The notes: generated by a model from the letters alone, not told the origin. A DNA stretch of 64,000 nucleotides from Nocardia sp. NBC_01730 (GCF_035920445.1 NZ_CP109162.1:6448001-6512000); one strand, 5' to 3'; shown: positions 1-8,558, counted from the stretch's first letter. A program made the numbers and translations.

Positions 1-92
1 ATCGTCGGGGTGAAGGCGTTCTGCTGAGCTGGCCGGTTGAGCGTGAGCACGGCGATGCCTGCGGAGACATCGACATGCAGTTCCGAACTCAT
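1..92 (-). CDS. Enoyl-CoA hydratase/isomerase, N-terminal part (cut by window edge)
   Basis: The first 30 codons of a minus-strand gene run off the left edge. The ATG is at 92 and the visible protein begins MSSELHVDVSAG, then IAVLTLNRPAQQNAFTPT. The LTLNRP-x-x-x-NAF pattern is the usual first beta-strand and substrate loop of the crotonase (EchA) fold. Crotonases hydrate or isomerise enoyl-CoA thioesters. The gene follows an acyl-CoA dehydrogenase on the same strand after 55 bases, so the two probably share a beta-oxidation transcript. Catalytic glutamates lie outside the window, so the reaction cannot be assigned. Confidence 0.75.
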   Translation of the reverse strand, partial: MSSELHVDVSAGIAVLTLNRPAQQNAFTPT

Positions 93-147
93 GCCACAGC
101 ATGTTAGCCGACTGGGGCCACCCTGACCTCGGGCCGAAAAACCTCTG

Positions 148-1392
148 CTACCCGCGCAGGACCTTGCGTCCGATGGCGTACTTGTGCACCTCGGTGGGCC
201 CGTCGTAGAGCCGGAACGCGCGCATGTCCCGGAAGATCATCTCGACCACCGTCTCGTCGCTGATGCCGATGCCGCCGAGCACCTGTACGCACCGGTCGGC
301 GACCTTGAACAGTTCCTCGGAGACGAACGCTTTGGCGATCGAGCTCTCGTGCCGCGCCTTCGCGCCGTTGTCCATCAGCCAGCACGCATGCCAGATGGTG
401 AGCCTGCACTGGTGCAGCGCGATCTCGTTGTCGGCCAGCATGAACGACACGCCCTCGTGCTCGCCGATCGGCTTGCCGAACGCGGTGCGGGTGCGCGCAT
501 GCTCGACCGCGATGCTCTGTGCCCGCTCGGCCGCGCCGAGCCAGCGCATGCAGTGGGTCAGCCGGGCGGGGGCGAGCCGCAGCTGGGCGTAGCGCAGCGC
601 CTGGCCGGCCTCGCCGAGCAGCGCCTCCTTGGGCAGGACCAGGTTCTCGAAGCGGACCACCCCGTGCCCGGCGACGTAGTTGCGGTCCATCGTGTTCATC
701 GTGCGTTCGATGACGATGCCCTGTCTGGTGCGGCGTTCGCGGCTCCCTCCGTGGCTACCCGAGCTACCGCCTCCGGGCCCGTCGCTCCCGCCGGGCTGGT
801 CGCCGTCGGTGAGGAACAAGGTGGGGCCCTCTGGCAGGTGCGGGTTGGCCGCGAGCCGGGCCATGATGATCCAGGTCTTCGCGCCGTTCGCGCCGGTGAT
901 CAGCCACTTGCGGCCGTTGATGGTGAAGTTCGTGCCGTCGAAGGTCGCCTCGGTGGCCAGCTGGGCGGGGTCGGAGCCCGCGCCGTCCGGCTCGGTCATC
1001 GCGAAAACCGAGCGCTGGTGGCCGCCGACCATCGGCGCCAGATAACGCTGCACCTGCCCCGGGTCGGCGACCTTGGACAGCAGGAACATGTTGCCCTCGT
1101 CGGGCGCCGCGCAGTTCATCGCGATCGGGCCGAGAGTGGACCAGCCCGCCGCCTCGTAGATCACCGCCTGCTCGATGTGGGTCAGCCCGCGTCCGCCGAG
1201 CGACCGGGGCGCCTGCACGGTGAGCAGCTGCGCGGCGCGGGCGAGTTCGACCAGTTCCTGCCGCAGCTCGTCGGTTGGGCCGTGCGAGGTCAGGCGGGGG
1301 TCCCGCTCGTACGGAACGATCTCGTCGATGACGAACTGGCGGACGCGGTCGCGTTCGGCGGCGAGTTCGGCGGGAATCGCGAAATCGATCAT
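148..1392 (-). CDS. Acyl-CoA dehydrogenase, ACAD10/11-like, with in-frame repeat insertion
   Basis: A 414-residue flavin-dependent acyl-CoA dehydrogenase. Visible signatures are FAMTEPDGAGSD (flavin/substrate loop), NGRKWLITGANG, RTAFGKPIGEHEGV and QVLGGIGISDE. Near the C-terminus LYDGPTEVHK replaces the usual Y-E-G-T catalytic loop, as in ACAD10/11-type enzymes where Asp is the base. About residue 205, between DGDQPG and IVIERT, lies a Gly/Ser/Arg-rich stretch of about 23 residues (SDGPGGGSSGSHGGSRE) that has no counterpart in the family and matches the repeat family described here. The substrate is unknown. It precedes an enoyl-CoA hydratase on the same strand. It is not one of the canonical steroid fadE genes by context. 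Confidence 0.88.
   Translation of the reverse strand: MIDFAIPAELAAERDRVRQFVIDEIVPYERDPRLTSHGPTDELRQELVELARAAQLLTVQAPRSLGGRGLTHIEQAVIYEAAGWSTLGPIAMNCAAPDEGNMFLLSKVADPGQVQRYLAPMVGGHQRSVFAMTEPDGAGSDPAQLATEATFDGTNFTINGRKWLITGANGAKTWIIMARLAANPHLPEGPTLFLTDGDQPGGSDGPGGGSSGSHGGSRERRTRQGIVIERTMNTMDRNYVAGHGVVRFENLVLPKEALLGEAGQALRYAQLRLAPARLTHCMRWLGAAERAQSIAVEHARTRTAFGKPIGEHEGVSFMLADNEIALHQCRLTIWHACWLMDNGAKARHESSIAKAFVSEELFKVADRCVQVLGGIGISDETVVEMIFRDMRAFRLYDGPTEVHKYAIGRKVLRG
732..787 (-). repeat. Interspersed in-frame repeat, copy A (inside acyl-CoA dehydrogenase)
   Basis: Read on the minus strand this copy contains GACGGGCCCGGAGGCGG, then TAGC and CCACGGAGGG, and encodes SDGPGGGSSGSHGGSRE inside the host enzyme. 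It shares its core with copies at 9688, 12805, 12883, 14191, 14264 and 37833. Its ends were judged by eye. It keeps the host frame open and sits between the strands after the flavin-binding beta domain loop, probably at the protein surface. Confidence 0.8.
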
Positions 1393-1604
1393 CGTTGGTC
1401 ACCATTCGTTCGGGGGCGCGATGGGTCGAGCATACGAAACCGTTCCGAAAAAACTGAAGGCGGCTGCCGTCAGCAAGCTTTGTGCGCGTGGGAGGCGGCT
1501 GAGCTGCGCCGATCTCGCTGGCGTCCGGTATCAGCGCCGGGGCATCGTTGCAGTTATCGAGAACGAAGGCGCACAGCCCAGCACACCGAACGAGGAGAAT
1601 CTCA

Positions 1605-1781
1605 ATGATGACCGTCGCCGCTGTCGCTCAACTGTTGATCGCGCTCGCCTCCGTCAGGATCCCCGCGGTGCGGCACTACTACGGAGCGGCCGCCAAAGCC
1701 GCCGCCGAGTCGGAGCTGGTCCGTCAGGGCGCGCGTCCGACCATCCTCGAGGAGAACAGGATGCGTTTCGACGCGGTCTGA
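1605..1781 (+). CDS. Small protein of unknown function, hydrophobic N-terminus
   Basis: A 58-residue frame starting at the first of two adjacent ATGs, with a good GAGGAG ribosome site eight bases upstream. The N-terminus MMTVAAVAQLLIALASV is hydrophobic and could be one membrane segment or signal. The rest is Ala-rich and ends REQ-less and charged (ILEENRMRFDAV). It stands alone on the plus strand, converging on the zinc permease gene whose end is 16 bases away. I do not recognise a family. Codon use and the ribosome site support a real gene. Confidence 0.55.
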   Translation: MMTVAAVAQLLIALASVRIPAVRHYYGAAAKAAAESELVRQGARPTILEENRMRFDAV

Positions 1782-1797
1782 AGACGCGAGTGGCGGA

Positions 1798-2658
1798 TCA
1801 GCCAACCTGGCGGCGCCGGGTGCCGACCACCCGGCAGCAGAGGTAGATCAGGAACGAGATCGTGGTGACGAATGTCGAGACCGGAACACCCGGGGCCAGC
1901 GACAGCAGAATGCCGCCGACCGCGGCGATCTCGGCGAACACCACCGCGAGCACGGTTGCCCGGATCGGATTCGCGGTGAGTTGCGCGGCGGCGGCGGCCG
2001 GGGTGATCAGCAGCGCGAGCACGAGCAGCGCCCCGACGATCTGCACCCCGAAGGCCGCTGTGATGCCGAGCAGCACGGCGAACACGATGGACAGCGCCCG
2101 CACCGGAACCCCGCGCGCCACCGCCACCTCCGGATCGGAGCTGGCGAACAGCAGCGGGCGGTAGACGAACGCGAGTACCGCGAGCACGCCCGCGGTACAG
2201 GTGGCGAGCAGACCGAGGCCGTTGTTGCCGACGCTGACCACCTGCCCGGTCAGCAGCGAGAATTTCGACCCCGCGCGGTCGGGACCGAGCCAGAGGAACA
2301 GCACCGAGAGCCCGAGCCCGAACGAGAGCACCACCGCGATCACCGAATCACGTTCCCGCGCACGAGTTCCCAGCAGACCGAAGAGTACGGCCGCGATCAC
2401 CGAGCCCACGATGGCGCCGAGGCCGACCCCGATTCCGGCCAGCAGCGCGGCGGCCGCGCCGGTCAGTGACAGCTCGCTGATGCCGTGCACGGCGAATGAC
2501 ATCTGCCTGCTGACAATCAGCGGGCCGATTACGCCGGACAGCAGCCCGAGCAGCGCCGCAGCCAGGACCGCCTGCTGCACGAAGTCGTAGGAGAGCAGGT
2601 TCGCGGTGGTGCCCAGGTCGAACATCTTCGTGACGACGCCGGAGAGCTTGTCGGTCAC
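1798..2658 (-). CDS. znuB: Zinc/manganese ABC transporter permease (ZnuB-type)
   Basis: The 286-residue integral membrane subunit of a metal-ion ABC importer (ABC-3 family). It has about eight hydrophobic segments and the family pattern RQMSFAVHGISELSLTGAA in the second third of the N-terminal half, with His, Ser and Glu in the cytoplasmic coupling region. The ATG at 2658 overlaps the stop of the upstream ATPase gene (ATGA), so the two are translationally coupled. With the lipoprotein and ATPase upstream it makes a complete importer. Zinc rather than manganese is inferred from the His-rich partner subunits. Confidence 0.88.
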   Translation of the reverse strand: MTDKLSGVVTKMFDLGTTANLLSYDFVQQAVLAAALLGLLSGVIGPLIVSRQMSFAVHGISELSLTGAAAALLAGIGVGLGAIVGSVIAAVLFGLLGTRARERDSVIAVVLSFGLGLSVLFLWLGPDRAGSKFSLLTGQVVSVGNNGLGLLATCTAGVLAVLAFVYRPLLFASSDPEVAVARGVPVRALSIVFAVLLGITAAFGVQIVGALLVLALLITPAAAAAQLTANPIRATVLAVVFAEIAAVGGILLSLAPGVPVSTFVTTISFLIYLCCRVVGTRRRQVG

Positions 2659-3941
2659 GGGCGCACTTCCCTGGCATCTTGATGGGCGGCGGACAGGTTC
2701 GCGCTCTCGCCGTCGGCGTGATCCTGGCGGTGGCTGTCGTCGTCGGCCTCACCGTGGCCATGGCTGTCGTCACCGCGCCCGTCGTCGTGACCGCGCCCGT
2801 GGCTGTCGCCGTTGTCGTCGGGACCGCGCCCGTGGCCGTGGCTGTCGCCGTTGGCGTCGCGGTCACCGCGCCCGTGGCCGTCGATCTGGCCGCGGCGGTC
2901 TACGTCGGTGTGGCCGGGGCCGTCGAGGTGGTTGTCGCTGTGTCCGTCGCCGGGGCCGAGGGTTGCCAGGTCTCCCGCGTCCCCGGCGGAAACGGGCGCC
3001 GCCGCGTCGCCGGACGGCCGCGCGACGTCCCGAGCGGAAATGCCGGGCGCGAATCCGTCACCCGCCGCGCCATGGCAGTGCCCGCCCGCCGCGCCGAGGG
3101 CGTCCATCGTATCGCCGGTCCCGACGACCACCAGTCGCCCGCGCACCCGCAGCACATCGACCTCGGTCCGATACAGCTCCGAGAGCACCTCCGAGGTCAT
3201 CACCTCGTCCGGCGTCCCGATCCGGAACTTTCCGTCGACCAGGTACAGCACTCGATCCACCAGCGGCAGAATCGGATTGATCTCGTGTGTCACGAAAAGC
3301 ACTGCGGTGTTGTGGGTGCGCCGCCGCCGATCGATCAACTCCGCGACCAGCCGCTGATTGGCCAGGTCCAGGCTCAGCAGCGGCTCGTCGCACAGCAGCA
3401 CCTTCGGATCGCCGACCAGCGCCTGCGCCACGCGCAGCCGTTGCTGTTCGCCGCCGGACATGGATTCCAATGGCGCGTAGGCGAACCGTTCCGCGCCGAC
3501 GTCGGCGATGGCCGATGCCACCTTGCGCTTGCGTTCGGCACGGGAGCGCAGCCCGAGCCCCCAGCGGTGCCCGTCGACGCCCAGCCCGACCAGGTCGACG
3601 CCGCGTAACTGCACGCCGGCATCGATCGTCTTCTGCTGCGGCACATAGCCGATGTCCGGATTGCCTTTCCGGGCGGGGGCGCCCGCGATCCGCGCCGTCC
3701 CCGCGCTGAGGTCGAGCTGGCCGAGCAGCACCTTCAGCAGCGAGGTCTTGCCCGACCCGTTCGGTCCGAGAACGGCGACGAATTCGCCTGCGGCGACGGT
3801 GAGATCCAGTTCCTGCCAGAGCGTGCGGTCACCGAACGACAATCGGGCGGCCTCCAGCCGGACGGCGGCCGAACCGCTTGCGAGGCGCGGTGGCCGCCGT
3901 TCCTTCCCAGTGTGCTCGGTCAGTGCCGCTCCCTTGGTCAT
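2655..3941 (-). CDS. znuC: Zinc ABC transporter ATPase with His/Asp-rich C-terminal tail
   Basis: A 428-residue protein. Residues 25-275 are a complete ABC ATPase: Walker A GPNGSGKTS at about 59-67, Q-loop YVPQQK, signature MSGGEQQRLR and Walker B VLLCDEP. From about residue 285 on there is a low-complexity tail dense in His, Asp and Gly (GHGRGDRDANGDSHGHG, DDSHGHGEADDDSHRQDH). Usual ZnuC proteins of about 250-280 residues lack such a tail. It probably binds zinc in the cytoplasm, as a store or as a sensor that throttles uptake; this is inference. The start is taken at ATG 3941, five bases after the znuA stop. The tail is encoded by GTC/GAC-rich DNA at about 2690-2960. Confidence 0.88.
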   Translation of the reverse strand: MTKGAALTEHTGKERRPPRLASGSAAVRLEAARLSFGDRTLWQELDLTVAAGEFVAVLGPNGSGKTSLLKVLLGQLDLSAGTARIAGAPARKGNPDIGYVPQQKTIDAGVQLRGVDLVGLGVDGHRWGLGLRSRAERKRKVASAIADVGAERFAYAPLESMSGGEQQRLRVAQALVGDPKVLLCDEPLLSLDLANQRLVAELIDRRRRTHNTAVLFVTHEINPILPLVDRVLYLVDGKFRIGTPDEVMTSEVLSELYRTEVDVLRVRGRLVVVGTGDTMDALGAAGGHCHGAAGDGFAPGISARDVARPSGDAAAPVSAGDAGDLATLGPGDGHSDNHLDGPGHTDVDRRGQIDGHGRGDRDANGDSHGHGRGPDDNGDSHGRGHDDGRGDDSHGHGEADDDSHRQDHADGESANLSAAHQDAREVRP

Positions 3942-3945
3942 CTTG

Positions 3946-4827
3946 TCAGCCCAGCGCGGCAGCGAGTGCCTGCGCGTTCTTGGTCTGCCACTGAATGTAA
4001 TCCACACCGTCGGGCAGGGTTTCGGTTACTTCGACCACGGCGATGCCCGCGCTCTGCGCGCCGGCCCGCAGGTTTTTGGTGATCTTGTCCTGGGTCTGCA
4101 CGTTGTAGACGAGCGCGCGCACCCGCTTGCCGGCGAGCAGGTCCTGGGTGGCCGCGACGGCCGCGGGCGCAGGGTCGGTCTCCTGCTCGATGGCCTCCTG
4201 GAACTCGTGCGGTGTCAGATCCTCGGCCGCGGCGGCGACCAATAGGTAGTGCGCGAGCGGTTCGGTCTGCAGCACCGGCGTTTTCGGGTGTTCGGCGGCG
4301 ATCTTGCCGGTGATCGCGGTGATCGCGGCGAGTTGGTTCTCGAACGCGGCCGCGCGCTCGGCGTAGGCCGCGGCCTTGTCCGGGTTCAGCTCACCGAGCT
4401 GGGCGGCGATCCGGTCGGCGACCACGCCGACAGTTCGTACGTCATACCAGACGTGCTCGTTCTCGTCGCTCTTGTCGACCCGGGACTCGAACGCGTCGAC
4501 GGTGCGCTTGTTCTTGCCCGCGACCGCCTTCTCGGCGAACTCGTCGTAACCGCCACCGTTGTAGACGACCAGGTCGGCGTCGCTGAGTTCGGCCGACTCC
4601 ACGGCGGAGGTCTCGTGCGAGTGCGGATCGGCGTTCGGATCGGTGATCAGGGACCGGACTGTGGCGTCGGAGCCCGCGATGGCGGCGGCGATATCGCCCC
4701 AGACGTCGGTGGAGGCGATGACGGTCGGCCGGTCCGAGTCCTTCGAGCTGCCGCAGGCGGTGAGCGTCAAGGCGGCGGCAACCCCCACGGCGATGCCTGC
4801 ATGTTTCATGGCGAATCGGGTTCTCAC
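3946..4827 (-). CDS. znuA: Zinc-binding lipoprotein of ABC importer (ZnuA-type)
   Basis: The extracellular metal-binding protein, 293 residues from GTG 4827, which has AGGAG nine bases upstream; ATG 4809 lacks a ribosome site. The signal peptide (RTRFAMKHAGIAVG) ends in a lipobox LTAC, so it is a lipoprotein. Expected cluster A-1 metal ligands are seen: DPHSHE in the N-terminal lobe, HVWYD in the middle and a late Asp/Glu (PHEFQEAIEQETDP). It opens the operon znuA-znuC-znuB. A weak Zur-like palindrome lies about 40 bases upstream of the start. Confidence 0.9.
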   Translation of the reverse strand: MRTRFAMKHAGIAVGVAAALTLTACGSSKDSDRPTVIASTDVWGDIAAAIAGSDATVRSLITDPNADPHSHETSAVESAELSDADLVVYNGGGYDEFAEKAVAGKNKRTVDAFESRVDKSDENEHVWYDVRTVGVVADRIAAQLGELNPDKAAAYAERAAAFENQLAAITAITGKIAAEHPKTPVLQTEPLAHYLLVAAAAEDLTPHEFQEAIEQETDPAPAAVAATQDLLAGKRVRALVYNVQTQDKITKNLRAGAQSAGIAVVEVTETLPDGVDYIQWQTKNAQALAAALG

Positions 4828-4861
4828 GCGGGGGTACTCCTGGCAGTGCTCTAGATCATAA

Positions 4862-4876
4862 TGGAAATCGTTCCCG
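4862..4876 (-). promoter_or_regulatory. Possible Zur operator upstream of znuA
   Basis: The plus-strand sequence TGGAAATCGTTCCCG has short inverted arms (GGAA and TTCC) and partly resembles the actinobacterial Zur consensus TGAAAATGATTTTCA, matching 9 of 15 positions. Its position upstream of a zinc-uptake operon is right. The match is imperfect, so this is a suggestion only. Confidence 0.3.
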
Positions 4877-4939
4877 TTTAACTTTAGCAGCAGCCGTCGA
4901 CGAGAACGACTCGGCGCGGACCTGAAGTCCGAACGCGAA

Positions 4940-4971
4940 GGGCCCGCGAACGATTCCTCGTTCGCGGGCCC
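4940..4971 (-). terminator. Strong hairpin terminator after the otsB-GH15 fusion gene
   Basis: A perfect 14-base inverted repeat, GGGCCCGCGAACGA and its complement, with a four-base loop. It lies 17 bases after the stop of the minus-strand gene ending at 4988. There is no strong T-run, as is common in actinobacteria. It should stop transcription before the znu operon promoter. Confidence 0.75.
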
Positions 4972-4987
4972 AGAGTGGTTCGCGGCA

Positions 4988-7564
4988 CTACACCATGGCT
5001 TTGGCTTCCGCCGGCTGTCCGAGCAGTTGCGCGCAACGCAGCAGGCCGAGGTGGCTGTAGGCCTGCGGGTGGTTGCCGAGCGACCGTTCGGCAACCGGGT
5101 CGTACTCCTCGCTGAGCAGTCCGGTCGGGCCCGCGACATCGACCAGTTGGGCGAACAGCGCCTCAGCGTCCGAGCGCTTCCCGATCAGCAGGTATGCCTC
5201 AACCAGCCAGGCCGCGCACAGGTGGAAGCCGCCTTCGCCGCCGGGCAGGCCGTCGTCGTGATGGTACCGGTACACGGTCGAGCCGCTGCGCAGCTCGGCC
5301 TCGGTCGCCACGACAGTCGCCGCGAAGCGCGGATCGGACGGATCGATCAGGCCGCTCAATCCGATGTGCAGAGTCGCAGCGTCCAGGTCGGTACCGTCGT
5401 ACGCCGCTGTGTAGGACTGCACGTCCTCATTCCAGCCCTTGGCCTTCACCTCGTCGGCGATGGTGTCGCGCAGCGTCGTCCAGGCCGGGTCGATCTGGCG
5501 CTCGAACTTCCGGGCCAAGGTCAGCGCCCGGTCGACGGTCAGCCAGCCCATCACCTTCGAATACACGTGGTGGCGCGGGTTGCCGCGGATCTCCCAGATG
5601 CCGTGGTCGGGTTCCTGCCAGCGGCGCTGCACCGCGTGCACCATGGCCTGTACGAGTTCCCAGTCGGCGTCCGGCAGCGCGTGCGCCGGATCGATGATCC
5701 CCTTCAGCTCCCTGGCGTGCGCCAGGCTCGATATAAGGTCGACGATCGGGCCGAAGACGTCCAGCTGCACCTGCATGTTCGCCGCGTTGCCGACGCGCAC
5801 CGGGCGCGAGCCCGCGTAGCCGGGCAGCTGGTCGATCGATGCCTCGGGCGGCAGCGTCTCGCCGTACAGCGTGTACAGCGGGTGCAGTCGCTCCGGGCCG
5901 GGCAGCGTCTCCAGCACGCGGTGCACCCAGCCGAGGAAGTCCTCGGCCTCGGTCAGTGAGCCGAGCGAGACCAGCGCCTGCGCGGTCAGCGACGCGTCGC
6001 GCAGCCAGCAGTAGCGGTAGTCCCAGTTGCGTACGCCGCCGATGTCCTCCGGCAGCGAGGTGGTTGCGGCCGCGAGGATCGAACCGGACGGCACGTGCAC
6101 CAGGCCGCGCAGGGTCAGTGCGGAGCGCTTCATCAGATCGGGCTTCAGCGGCGGCAGCGCGAGTTGGGAGGCCCACTGTGCCCAGTAGTTCTCCGCCTGT
6201 CGCCGCCGCTCCGGCTCGCTGGTCATGGCCGGTGCGAAATCAACTGTGCCGCAGCGCAGTTCGAGCACGACCGGGCCCCGAGACGGGTCGACCACGGCCC
6301 GTGCGGACTCGTGCATCCCGTCGGAGACGATCTGCCACTGCACGCCGGGGGAGCGCAGCACGATCGGATCGTTGGTGCCGTGCACTCGCAGCCCGGTTTC
6401 CTGCGCCTCGAGGGTCACCGGCACCTGACCGAACTCCGGCCGCGGCGCGAACGTGACCACGGCTCTCGCGTCGCCGGTGATCACCCTGGTCAGGTCGGTG
6501 CGGGTCGCCGCGATGTCGTGCGGCAGATAGTCGACCACCTGCAGGCTGGCCCACCGTGTTTCGACGGTCATCGTGCCGTCGACATAACGCTGCGAGAGCG
6601 GAAGTCCCGGCCGCTCGGGCTCAATGGTGAAATGACCGGCCTGCGGGCCACCGAGCAGGTGTGCGAACACCGCGGCCGAATCCGGCTCAGGATGGCAGAA
6701 CCAGGTGACCGTCGCGTCGGGGGTGAGCAGCGCGACCGAGCGCGGGCTGGCCAGCATGGTCAGCCGTTCGATGCGCGGCGCGCTCGCGCCGGCCAGCCAG
6801 GTGCGCCGCTCCTCGAGCAGGAAGGCCAGCGCCCAGGACACGGCCTCGGTGCTGTCCACCCGGAACCTGGCCACGCTCTCGCCGTCGCCGACCTTGATGC
6901 CGACGTCGGGACCGGACAGCACCCGGAACGCCTTCTCGTCGGTGACGTCGTCGCCGAAGAACACCGCTGCCGACGCGCCTGCCTGGTGCCGGACGGTGTC
7001 CAGCGCGGTGCCCTTGTCTGTCTGCACCACGGCCAGTTCGATGACGGACTTGCCCTCGGTCACCTGCACGCCGATCCAGCACGCCGGGCCCTGCCGGACC
7101 TGCGACAGCGCGCGATGTCCGATCTCGGGGCTCGCATTGCGCACATGCAAGGCGACGCTGGCCGGCTTTATCTCGACGGTGACGCCGGGATTCTCCGTGG
7201 CGACCCGGCTCAGTGCCGTCTGCACCTCTTGGAGCAGGTGCTTGGCGTCGTTGTCGATCGCGTGCACGAAGCCCACGTCGAACTCCGAGCCGTGGCTACC
7301 GATCAACTGCACCTCGACCGGAAGGCGGGACAATGCCGCGAGATCTCGCAGTGCACGGCCGGAGATGACGGCGGCGGTGGTCCCGGTCAAGCCGGCGAGT
7401 GCTCTTAATGCGCTCACCGATTCCCGATGGGGAAAGGCTTTGGTCGGGTCGGACACGATGGGCGCGAGCGTCCCGTCGTAATCCGATGCGACCAGCAGCC
7501 GCGGCGCGCGCGCGACCGTCGACAGTGCACGGCGAAATTCCAGTGGCAGATCCTGTGCGCTCAC
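4988..7564 (-). CDS. Fused trehalose-6-phosphate phosphatase / GH15 trehalase-glucoamylase
   Basis: An 858-residue two-domain protein. Residues 1-255 are a HAD-type trehalose-6-phosphate phosphatase: DYDGT at 28-32 holds the nucleophilic Asp, SGRAL and GSHGSE follow, and GDDVTDEKAF is the metal motif. Residues 265-858 are a glycoside hydrolase family 15 (alpha/alpha)6 domain with NWDYRYCWLRDASLT and a late LLSEEYDP carrying catalytic-type acids. Mycobacterial trehalase is a GH15 enzyme, so one polypeptide may dephosphorylate trehalose-6-phosphate and cleave trehalose; glucoamylase activity is the alternative. The start is GTG 7564 with only a weak ribosome site. It is a single gene with its own terminator. 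Confidence 0.85.
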   Translation of the reverse strand: MSAQDLPLEFRRALSTVARAPRLLVASDYDGTLAPIVSDPTKAFPHRESVSALRALAGLTGTTAAVISGRALRDLAALSRLPVEVQLIGSHGSEFDVGFVHAIDNDAKHLLQEVQTALSRVATENPGVTVEIKPASVALHVRNASPEIGHRALSQVRQGPACWIGVQVTEGKSVIELAVVQTDKGTALDTVRHQAGASAAVFFGDDVTDEKAFRVLSGPDVGIKVGDGESVARFRVDSTEAVSWALAFLLEERRTWLAGASAPRIERLTMLASPRSVALLTPDATVTWFCHPEPDSAAVFAHLLGGPQAGHFTIEPERPGLPLSQRYVDGTMTVETRWASLQVVDYLPHDIAATRTDLTRVITGDARAVVTFAPRPEFGQVPVTLEAQETGLRVHGTNDPIVLRSPGVQWQIVSDGMHESARAVVDPSRGPVVLELRCGTVDFAPAMTSEPERRRQAENYWAQWASQLALPPLKPDLMKRSALTLRGLVHVPSGSILAAATTSLPEDIGGVRNWDYRYCWLRDASLTAQALVSLGSLTEAEDFLGWVHRVLETLPGPERLHPLYTLYGETLPPEASIDQLPGYAGSRPVRVGNAANMQVQLDVFGPIVDLISSLAHARELKGIIDPAHALPDADWELVQAMVHAVQRRWQEPDHGIWEIRGNPRHHVYSKVMGWLTVDRALTLARKFERQIDPAWTTLRDTIADEVKAKGWNEDVQSYTAAYDGTDLDAATLHIGLSGLIDPSDPRFAATVVATEAELRSGSTVYRYHHDDGLPGGEGGFHLCAAWLVEAYLLIGKRSDAEALFAQLVDVAGPTGLLSEEYDPVAERSLGNHPQAYSHLGLLRCAQLLGQPAEAKAMV

Positions 7565-7814
7565 GCATCCAACCTAGTGATGGGAGGAGTTTTTTCATGG
7601 GGCGGCCAAAACAATACTGTGTTGAATTCGCCGCACAGAAGCGCGCTGGTAAGTGTGCCCACGGTAACGCTCGCATGGGAACCGAATCGCGAAGGTCTGC
7701 CCAGCTGACGGCTTCGGGGCCGGAGTGGGTGAGTTGCGTCGCACGCCTAGGACGATCGCCCGAGGCGCGGTGGCAGGGCTCTGGTTTGCTTAAGATTCGC
7801 TGACGGTCGCAGGC

Positions 7815-8465
7815 TTACTGGGTCCGGTTGCCGAGTAGGAGATCCACCGTCAGTTCCAGTCGTTCGGTGACGTCGGTGGCCGAGGCGCGCCTGGTCAGCC
7901 AGGCGACCAGATTCGACAGCCAGACATCGCTGATCACTCGCGCGATGGCCAGCTGGCGCTCGCTGGGCTCGCCATCGTTCATGGCGCGTGCGAAAACGCG
8001 GTCCATCACCTTGCCGACGCGGTCCACCTCGGCGGCGGCCGAGGCGTCGGCGAACATGAAAGCGCGGGTCATGGCCTCGGTGAGCAGCGGGTCGCGCTGC
8101 ATCATTCTGGTGATCTGGGTGAGTAGCAGGTGCATGCGCTCACGCGGCGACTGTCCGGCAAGCGGCTTGCGCTTGCCTTCAATTTGCTCGAATTCTCGTG
8201 CCAGCGCGGAGACGAGCAAATGCACCTTCGATGGGAAATAGCGGTAGAGCGTGCCGACCGCGACATCGGCGCGCTCGGCCACCGCGCGCATCTGGACCGC
8301 GTCGTATCCGCCCTTGGAAGCCAGCGCCAGGGTCGCGTCCAGAATCCGCTTGCGCCGCTCGCGCTGCGCCGCCGAGCTCAGGTCGTCCTCGCTGAGCGTG
8401 GTGACGGTAGCGGTGGGCGGTGCCGCGCTCGGGTCGGCTGGCTGCGATCGGGAGGGACTGGCCAT
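7815..8465 (-). CDS. kstR: TetR-family repressor of cholesterol catabolism KstR
   Basis: A 216-residue TetR regulator. After a 25-residue variable leader the sequence DDLSSAAQRERRKRILDA and the HTH VAERADVAVGTLYRYFPSK are nearly those of mycobacterial KstR, as is the C-terminal VISDVWLSNLVAWLTRR. KstR represses the side-chain and ring A/B genes and is released by a 3-oxo-steroid CoA thioester. It lies divergent from fadE34, the same arrangement as in M. tuberculosis, with a perfect KstR operator between them, so it controls itself and the downstream operon. Confidence 0.96.
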   Translation of the reverse strand: MASPSRSQPADPSAAPPTATVTTLSEDDLSSAAQRERRKRILDATLALASKGGYDAVQMRAVAERADVAVGTLYRYFPSKVHLLVSALAREFEQIEGKRKPLAGQSPRERMHLLLTQITRMMQRDPLLTEAMTRAFMFADASAAAEVDRVGKVMDRVFARAMNDGEPSERQLAIARVISDVWLSNLVAWLTRRASATDVTERLELTVDLLLGNRTQ

Positions 8466-8558
8466 TGATGAGAGTCCTTTCCGGAAAACGTCGTTTCATC
8501 GGCGTGCGCGGTCTGCCGGGGCGGTGATCGTGTCTTGACTTACGCCCGGCTAGGATAT

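Noticed and set aside
1425..1460. ACGAAACCGTTCCGA as a KstR operator before the first acyl-CoA dehydrogenase
   Set aside because: Spacing between AAC and GTT is wrong and the arms do not match.
184..1608. A 474-codon open frame on the plus strand opposite the acyl-CoA dehydrogenase
   Set aside because: Composition is Arg/His/Val-rich and mirrors the dehydrogenase codons. High-G+C DNA gives long antisense frames; no motif or ribosome site.
2690..2960. Regular GTCGTC/GCCCGTGGC pattern that looks like a repeat array or CRISPR
   Set aside because: Units are short, irregular and in phase with the His/Asp tail of the zinc ATPase, so codon repetition explains it.
7565..7814. Plus-strand open frames between the trehalose gene and kstR
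   Set aside because: No coding character or family match; treated as promoter and 3' flanking DNA.
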